From: Glandiceps talaboti
Lineage: Eukaryota; Hemichordata; Enteropneusta; Spengelidae
Length of the DNA: 64,000 nt
Reading direction: 5' to 3'
Assembly: GCF_964340395.1 (NCBI RefSeq)
Contig: NC_135553.1
Location: 20,448,449 to 20,512,448 of the forward strand
The notes under the pieces are model-generated. The model made no database searches and was not told the origin of the DNA. It saw nothing but the letters and a program-made list of their open reading frames with translations. Below are positions 56,504-64,000 of this stretch, piece by piece. The stretch's first letter is position 1; each line of letters starts with the position of its first letter. Position numbers and translations under genes: made by a program.

Positions 56504-58153
56504 CTGAATGATAAAATAAGGCAAAATCCTGTAATACTGAAGTACGGATGAGTACATATCACTGACACTTTCACACATGATTTGATGAATTATAGTTTTT
56601 GTGAGGCTATGAAAATAATGATATACCTGAAAGCTGCATTAGTTTCAACTGGAGCGTTTTTTCAAATGATTGTATTAAAATGACTTTATTCTCAATGTTG
56701 TACCTCCTTTGATGTACTGAATCATCTATAGGGAAACTTGTGAGTGTAGCAGCCTGTACATATAAATGATAGTATCAATAGAGATGTCATGAATTTGTAT
56801 TTTATGGTGTAGTTCTTATCTGTTGAAAGTTGAATTACTTCCTTTTGCACACAAAATGTGGCCATTCACGAGATACGCCCTGATATAATATTTGGCAGTC
56901 ACTGTGACTGCAAAGATCTATGCCCCAATATTGAATATTTTAATGAGCAATGCCATATATGGGTATTGAGGCAAGTTAAAACTAATAAGGCACCATATTT
57001 GGATACAAAGCCAAGCTTTTGCTCAACATTTAAACCTATCACTACACTACCTATGAATGAAATTGACCACTAAGTAACAGGTACAATGCCTTTTAATATA
57101 AGTAAGACAAAAATTAAAAAAAACTATTTGTTTCTGATAACATGACTTCAGAAAATAGGGTATTTAGGTGGGGATTTTATTTTTATTTTACTCTTTTTTA
57201 TTAAAATTACTTTGACCCAGAGACAAGGTTCTGGTTGGTCAAAATAATCCCATAACAGTTGATGAGGTGTAAAAGAAGTAAATGAAGACAATTATGTGAT
57301 TCAGAAGTAGACAAACACAATGTGCAGACTAAGCTGTTATAGACTGAAATGACATCATTTCTCTCTGGATGTGATTTAAAAAGTAACCAAAGATACTAAA
57401 GCAAGAAAATGTACAGCGAAATAGAAGTAAATTGTCATAATTTTACCCTTTTGCATGTAAAAATGTTTAGGGTCAGTGGCTTAAACTAGGGTTGATCTCG
57501 GTATCGGAAAGACACTATTTTTTATGTATTTGGCCTAATTCAACAAGTGTTAGTGCATATATCTTTGGTTGCTGGTGAAAAAGAAAATGTTACAGTTGTA
57601 GTCAGTGGTTTAATTCCGACTTGGATGACACTTGTCTGGCTTTCAAAATTTGCACATTCAAGTTTTAGCCTTAGGTTGACTCTGTTTTAAAGTTTCAATG
57701 AAACCAAGAATAAAGAATAGGTGGTAGCTTAGGCCCAGTGGCTAGAAAAGTGGGTTTAAAAACTTACAATTCCTAGAGTAATGTGAAGTTTGAAATTAGC
57801 TCTCTAGTAAAAGTTACAGAGTCTTAGCTCAATTGGGGAAAGTTATCAGAATCCTAAGCAGAAACCCACCAATGTAGTGTGGACCACCCCATCCTTGTAT
57901 CTAGGAATGACCTCATCCAAAACCCATAATAATGGTAAAGGAAGTTAGAAACAGTAAATATGAGTGTAGATAACATATTGACGTCACTACGTCACCTTTC
58001 CCTTCGTCATGTCTCATGTATCCTCAGACATTTACTATGAGTTTGTTCCTCTTTGTCTTTGGTAGGGCATTCCAAGGATCCCTTGCATCAACTGACCCAT
58101 ATCATACATGTATAATGTACTGACTGCACTGTCTCGGTGCACTCATCCACGTG
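56504..58153. other. AT-rich, little recognised
   Basis: GATAACATGACTTCAGAAAA at about 57136 matches GATAACATGGCTTCTGAAAA at about 44468, so flanks of the GGTTCCGG elements may be shared too. No gene seen. Confidence 0.4.
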
Positions 58154-58518
58154 CTTATGGTGGCACAAGCTGAGTTTATACATGTTTGTGCATATTTTTT
58201 TACTGCATATTGAAAAGGTACTAAGTAACAGTATTCTACTTCCTGAAGTACACTTAACTATCACTTACAATTGACTGAACTCAAACCTGGTATTAAGATA
58301 ATATAACTCAAAAACAATCCAATGATGTAATTTATGATTTGTATCAAAAGATGTTCATAAAATTCCTACTATGCAGTCAACTGTTCTGACAATGCCAGAA
58401 GACAAATGTAATGTTATAGACGAGATACATTGACATTAACAGTATACTGGAATGAGGTTTTAGTTAAGTATTTTCACTTGAGTACAAAGTTCATAAACTC
58501 CTCTTATGCCCACTTTAA
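58154..58518. mobile_element. 365-bp TTAAAG family element, copy 3
   Basis: Left TTATGGTGGCACAAGCTGAG, right CTCTTATGCCCACTTTAA; interior TTGACTGAACTCAAACCTGG and GACAATGCCAGAAGACAAAT. Its right 340 bases are repeated at 60324-60657 through the segmental duplication. Confidence 0.87.
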
Positions 58519-60322
58519 TTCAGAATTATGTATCAAGGAACAAATCTTCAACATACCACATTGTCAAGTTAAAATACTTTAAAATTATTTTTACCCCAGG
58601 GCCTGTAAATATATTACTTTGGGGCTGAACCTCTCAAGTATCAACATGTGTCTTTCTAAACGTGTACATTTAATGATGCTGTTAGGATGGAATCAACCAG
58701 CAAGTTGTCATGTGTTTTTGTTCTCAGACATTAAGACAAGACGAAAACTAGATCATACCACAACACATGTATAGCTCTGGACTATTTTGCAACTACAGTC
58801 TCACCCTTGGTCACATTTGCATCTAATCCGATCTACTCATATTACATACTGGTGCCCCAAGTTGAGTTAGTGGTGTTGTTGAAGTGACCCTATCTGCCAA
58901 CCAAGCTTTCTGCATGGAAATCAAGCTTGTTTCACATGGATTCCATTATAGTTTTGCTTGGATGACTGGCATGTTTCTAAAGTGTAGTTGTTGTGGGTCA
59001 TTCTATCACCCATGACTGAGTTATGGATTTTGAATATACACCATTGCCACATTAACTTGTATTTTTCATGTGGATACTGTCATTACATTTTACTTTTCAC
59101 ATGGACATCATCACTAAATTGTAGTTATCACATGAAAACCGTCATTAACTTGCATTTTTCATGTGGATACTGTCATTACATTTTACTTTTCACATGGACA
59201 CTATCACTAAACTGTAGTTATCACATGGACACCATCACTAAGTTGTAGTTATCACATGGAAACCATCACTAAAGTATTGTTTTCACATGGACACCATCAC
59301 TAAGTTGTAGTTATCACATGGACACTATCACTAAGTTGTAGTTATCACATGGAAACCATCACTAAAGTATTGTTTTCACATGGACACCATCACTAAGTTG
59401 TAGTTATCACATGGACACTATCACTAAGTTGTAGTTATCACATGGAAACCATCACTAAAGTATTGTTTTCACATGGACACCATCACTAAGTTGTAGTTAT
59501 CACATGGACACTATCACTAAGTTGTAGTTATCACATGGACACTATCACTAAATTGTAGTTATCACATGGACACCATCACTAAATTGTAGTTATCACATGG
59601 AAACCATCACTAAAGAGTAGTTATCACATGGAAACCATCACTAAAGAGTAGTTTGCACATAGAAACTATCACTAAAGTTTAGTTTTCACATGGGCACATC
59701 ACTAAAGTGTCATTTTCACATGGACACATCACTAAAGTGTCATTTTCACATGGACACATCACTAAAGTGTCATTTTCACATGGGCACATCACTAAAGTGT
59801 CATTTTCACATGGACACATCACTAAAGTGTCATTTTCACATGGACACATCACTAAAGTATAGTTTTCACATGGACACCATCACTTACTTATAGTTTTCAC
59901 ATAGATACCATCACTAAGTTGTATTTTTCACATGGAAACCCTTACTAAATTGTAATGTTCTATGCCCTCATCCTCAGTGTCATATTCGATTTGTCTTTAA
60001 GGTCTGGTTTTAGCAATGACCCTAGCAACAACTAAGCCTACCTGTCCATATTTGACAAGTGCATATATCTGTCAGATTATATTCTATTTGGAATCATTCA
60101 GTTTGACACTGGATTAGTTTACCCACAGAGATCTAATTTGTCACAGTGTCATGTTGTCTAGCCAACATTTACTGAAACATGTTTTGTTCCAAAGTACTAA
60201 TAGCTAACACTTGCTAACTTGTCACAAACTGAAAGTGACGGTAAGTGTTTGGATTTTCATGCTTTCCTTATTTTGAAAGTAACATACAAATAAGAAATTT
60301 CTTTATATCAATACATCATTAT
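58180..60322. repeat. Tandem segmental duplication, first copy (2143 bp)
   Basis: CATGTTTGTGCATATTTTTT at 58181 recurs at 60324, and the following kilobase is nearly identical (for example TGGTGCCCCAAGTTGAGTTA at 58849 and 60988). The unit ends TACATCATTATACA. Confidence 0.95.
59040..59960. repeat. 30/31-bp minisatellite, about 29 units
   Basis: Unit TCACATGGACACCATCACTA plus AGTTGTAGTTA (31 bp), with higher-order groups. A sub-array at about 59687-59860 uses an exact 30-bp version (CATTTTCACATGGACACATC ACTAAAGTGT). The 30-bp period creates an open frame with a 10-residue repeat that is not a gene. Confidence 0.95.
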
Positions 60323-61795
60323 ACATGTTTGTGCATATTTTTTTACTGCATATTGAAAAGGTACTAACAGTATTGTACTTACTGAAGCGTACTTAACTAT
60401 CACTTACAATTGACTGAACTCAAACCTGGTATTAAGATAATATAACTCATAAACAATCCGATGATGTAATTTATGATATGTATCAAAAGATGTTCATAAA
60501 ATTCCTACTATGCCATCAACTGTTCTGACAATGCCAGAAGACAAATGTAATGTTATAGACGAGATACATTGACATTAACATTATACCGGAATGAGGTTTT
60601 AGTTAAGTATTTTCACTTGAGTACAAAGTTCATAAACTCCTCTTATGCCCACTTTAATTCAGAATTATGTATCAAGGAACAAATCTTCAACATACCACAT
60701 TGTCAAGTTAAAATACTTTAAAATTATTTTTACCCCAGGGCCTGTAAATATATTACTTTGGGGCTGAACCTCTCAAGTATCAACATGTGTCTTTCTTTAA
60801 CGTGTACATTTAATGATGCTGTTAGGATGGCATCAACCAGCAAGTTGTCATGTGTTTTTGTTCTCAGACATTAAGACAAGACGAAAACTAGATCATACCA
60901 CAACACATGTATAGCTCTGGACTATTTTGCAACTACAGTCTCACCCTTGGTCACATTTGCATCTAATCCGATCTACTCATATTACATACTGGTGCCCCAA
61001 GTTGAGTTAGTGGTGTTGTTGAAGTGACCCTATCTGCCAACCAAGCTTTCTGCATGGAAATCAAGATTGTTTCACATGGATTCCATTATAGTTTTGCTTG
61101 GATGCCTGGCATGTTTCTAAAGTGTAGTTGTTGTGGGTCATTCTATCACCCATGACTGAGTTATGGATTTTGCACATTAACTTGTATTTTTCATGTGATA
61201 CTGTCATTACATTTTACTTTTCACATGGACACTATCACTAAGTTGTAGTTATCACATGGACACCATCACTAAATTGTAGATTCCACATGGACACCATATA
61301 GTTTTCACATGGACACATCACTAAAGTATAGTTTTCACATGGACACCATCACTTACTTATAGTTTTCACATAGATACCATCACTAAGTTGTATTTTTCAC
61401 ATGGAAACCCTTACTAAATTGTAATGTTCTATGCCCTCAGTGTCATATTCGATTTGTCTTTAAGGTCTGGTTTTAGCAATGACCCTAGCAACAACTAAGC
61501 CTACCTGTCCATATTTGACAAGTACATATGTCTGTCAGATTATATTCTATTTGGAATCATTTAGTTTGACACTGGATTAGTATACCCACAGAGATCTAAT
61601 TTGCCACAGTGTCATGTTGTCTTGCCAACATTTACTGAAACATGTTTTGTTCCAAAGTACTATTAGCTAACACTTGCTAACTTGTCACAAACTGAAAGTG
61701 ACGGTAAGTGTTAGGATTTTCATGTTTTCCATATTTTGAAAGTAACGTACAAATAAGAAATTTTTTTCTTTATATCGATACATCATTATACAAGT
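60323..61795. repeat. Tandem segmental duplication, second copy (about 1470 bp)
   Basis: Same order of unique blocks as the first copy, ending TACATCATTATACAAG. It is about 670 bases shorter because the internal minisatellite is contracted. Confidence 0.95.
61180..61425. repeat. Contracted copy of the 30/31-bp minisatellite
   Basis: About seven units left, including one truncated unit (CACATGGACACCATATAG). Confidence 0.92.
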
Positions 61796-62835
61796 GATAT
61801 ATTCGACAAGATGTTCAACACATGATTTGTTTTACAATAACCAATTTTCAGTTTTAAATACCTGGGTTAATTTGCAACTATATTATTGCATTCAAGTGAA
61901 CATGTAGATTTAAAAATGACACCTCTGTCCATATTGGTATCTCTCTATAAAATCATCAGCTTCATCAATATCCAAGATAAAACTTGATAAAAAAAACAGT
62001 GTCATATCTTACATTTCGTTAGGTTTCTGTTTCCGTTTCTGTTCTTTTCTTATCTGTAAAACTGTTCAATGCAGCAACATTGCTTAAGTTTCCAGGGGTG
62101 CGATTCATGAAGTCAAATTCTGAGAAATTTGTTCTATTTTCAGTCTAACTCCCTATTGAAATTCCGAGAATTAATCACCCCTAAAAAATCCCCTCTGTCT
62201 CCCCAGTTTGTGTTGCATAATTTTAGTTTTAGAATTTGTGCAAATACTTGTATTGCCACGTATTCAAAAATGATTGAGTGACTATGGCGAGAATGTGTAA
62301 AACAAAGGACAGATTGTACCAGTGATACACTTTTTTGTATTCAAGCTACCTAGGGAGTTCGGGTTAGGGTTAGGTTGAGAATAAGGATAATATTAGACTC
62401 CCTAACATAAGTCTGATTTGCATTATTTGCAATGAGCACGTCATGGACACTGTTCTACATGTATTACCACTCCCCTTTGCAAAAAGAATTTCTGCAGTAC
62501 AATTTTATTCATAGAATTCAGAGAATTTAATGGCAACCCAGCTGAGTTTGGATCATTCAGCAGATTACACTATAATAGTGTATCAATTGCTCAGTTCATA
62601 ACTTCTAGATTCTTGTCATGCTTATGTCTTTCATACCATAATGATGCATATTTATCAAAATCAATAATTCTTGATATAAAATCCAACAACGGCTATCTCA
62701 TATGATATATACATTGGAATCAATATACATCAAGTATGTATCAGTAATATTAGGAAGAATGTGTAGGTGGGCAATGGTGCTCACAGATTTTGATATAAAA
62801 TAATAAAGATATTTCGTATATATATAATATATATA
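61796..62835. other. AT-rich, no gene; short GGGTTAGGGTTAGG at 62359-62372
   Basis: The telomere-like hexamer occurs only about twice, so it is noted but not called an interstitial telomere. Confidence 0.4.
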
Positions 62836-62912
62836 AAACTGGCTTCCAGTCATGTAGTGGTAAGAACTCAGGATCAGCAGTCTGGTGGTCATGAGTTCGA
62901 ATTTTACTGGAG
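62836..62912 (+). mobile_element. tRNA-like SINE head
   Basis: CATGTAGTGGTAAGAACTCA (A-box side) and GGTCATGAGTTCGAATTTTA (B box, GTTCGAAT) at tRNA spacing. No intact acceptor stem or anticodon arm is evident, so a SINE or tRNA pseudogene rather than a working tRNA. Confidence 0.6.
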
Positions 62913-62917
62913 ATATG

Positions 62918-62948
62918 GGGGGGCGGGGGGGGGGGGGGGGGGGGGGGC
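62918..62948. repeat. Poly-G run
   Basis: About 28 G residues with one C interruption on each side. Confidence 0.93.
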
Positions 62949-63085
62949 GCTATGGTGTTCTACAGACTCAATGGGTAACTTAAAGAATACTGATTTCAAG
63001 CATTAACAGTCTTTTTAATCAATTTTGTCAGGTTTTGTTGAAATTACCATGATAACCTATATAAACGGCATAGCAGTTAGCATAC

Positions 63086-63475
63086 AAGGGAACACCACTC
63101 CAGCAAATAGAGACATTTTCATAAAACATGGGTTCTGGGGAGTCATTTCAATGATTTTACATCACCTACAATTTTTTGTAATTTCAGAGAGAAACATCAA
63201 GTTGATCTTGTGCATTTATAGGATATCTCTGCTATAGGCTATAGGGCTATTGTATCATGGGAGATAGTAGAAATACATTATTCAATGGTTGAACACTGAA
63301 TATTCATGGGTACAAAATGTTATACACTTCAGTGTGAAACAGCTGTCATGAATATTCAGTGTTCAACCATTGCATAATGTATTTCTACTATCTCCCATGG
63401 TGTAATATCCCATAGCAAAGATACCCTATAAATGCACAAGATCAACTTAATGTTTCTCCGTTATTGCGATTATTT
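63086..63475. mobile_element. Palindromic AAGGGGAAYACC family, copy 3
   Basis: GGGAACACCACTCCAGCAAA at the left. The central palindrome GATAGTAGAAATACATTATT CAATGGTTGAACACTGAAT pairs with its complement at 63351-63406. The right outer arm is diverged. Confidence 0.85.
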
Positions 63476-63644
63476 GATATATTCATGTAACCATGAAAAT
63501 AGCTTTAAAGGTCTCGATCTAAGAATAAAAATTTAAACAATTGTGTTGAATATAAAATGGAGGTCAAATGAGATTGTTCATTTTTAACTTCATAAAGGTA
63601 ACATGCTGGTGAGTAAATCTATTTCAAGTTATTTTAGAACTATC

Positions 63645-63835
63645 ACATTACAGATTGGGAAAACAGTTTTATATTGTCTTTTTAAGTTGATGGCAGTTTC
63701 CGCATCCACTATTTCTTGCAAGACTATTTTTGCAATTTTATAATTTTTCTCGAATATGTACAAAAAAGTTTTGAGGCAACAGTGGAAAACTAGATGGGGT
63801 TCGGTAACTGGAACCAAACATTTTTTATTTACGCC
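63645..63835. mobile_element. GGTTCCGG family element, partial copy 4
   Basis: TTTTATATTGTCTTTTTAAG, GGCAGTTTCCGCATCCACTA and GGTAACTGGAACCAAACA, reverse to the copies at 43.8 and 56.1 kb. Confidence 0.7.
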
Positions 63836-64000
63836 TAATAGTATCTTATGTAATGAAAGTATAACAGCAGTTGCTTACACTACACCAAGTCTGTGAACAT
63901 TCGCCTATAAGTATCTTTCAAGAAATCCGGGGGGCCCAAAATGTCCATTCCTCTCTTTATCAGCAAGCTCATGCCAATTATACCCCTATCTTTACAAATT

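Noticed and set aside
59690-59893. Open frame with a 10-residue repeat (MDTSLKCHFH)
   Set aside because: Arises because the minisatellite unit is 30 bp; the rest of the array is 31 bp and closes all frames.
62359-62373. Telomere-like GGGTTAGGGTTAGG
   Set aside because: Only about two hexamers, so a chance match is likely.
62836-62912. Functional tRNA gene
   Set aside because: A- and B-box spacing is right but stems do not pair well and no terminator T-run follows; treated as a SINE head.

Overview
The window is eukaryotic, metazoan nuclear DNA: AT-rich, with spliced genes (GT-AG introns), many microsatellites and a dense load of short non-autonomous transposons. The gene content and repeats fit a marine invertebrate (an invertebrate deuterostome or a lophotrochozoan), but the sequence alone does not let me name the species. 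No bacterial-type operon, CRISPR array or virus was seen.

Two protein-coding genes are well supported, arranged head to head. On the minus strand, bases 2209-9948 hold a PLP-dependent threonine aldolase (GLY1/Tha1-type). It has eight coding exons that join without a frame break into a 423-residue enzyme with a possible mitochondrial presequence, plus a likely non-coding first exon near 12290. On the plus strand, bases 12599-34738 hold an ortholog of CLEC16A (ema/gop-1), an endosome/autophagy/mitophagy regulator. Its 23 exons join in frame to 1308 codons. The short gap between the two 5' ends (about 12.3-12.5 kb) carries CCAAT, ATF/CREB-like and YY1-like motifs and probably works as a bidirectional promoter.

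Bases 1-2200 and about 35-64 kb hold no gene I can support. They contain retroposon relics (two LINE 3' ends, tRNA-type SINEs), at least eight families of foldback/TIR elements, several minisatellites and a 2.1-kb tandem duplication at 58.2-61.8 kb. Many of the same families also sit in the introns of both genes. The best-defined are a family of about 480 bp with 9-bp target duplications (four copies), a 205-bp element with two identical 68-bp arms and a perfect 9-bp target duplication in CLEC16A intron 1, a 365-bp TTAAAG...CTTTAA family, and a 67-bp minisatellite that grew inside a transposon copy.

The two genes do not share an obvious pathway. One works in amino-acid catabolism (threonine/allo-threonine to glycine plus acetaldehyde), the other in membrane traffic and mitophagy. 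Their link here is positional.
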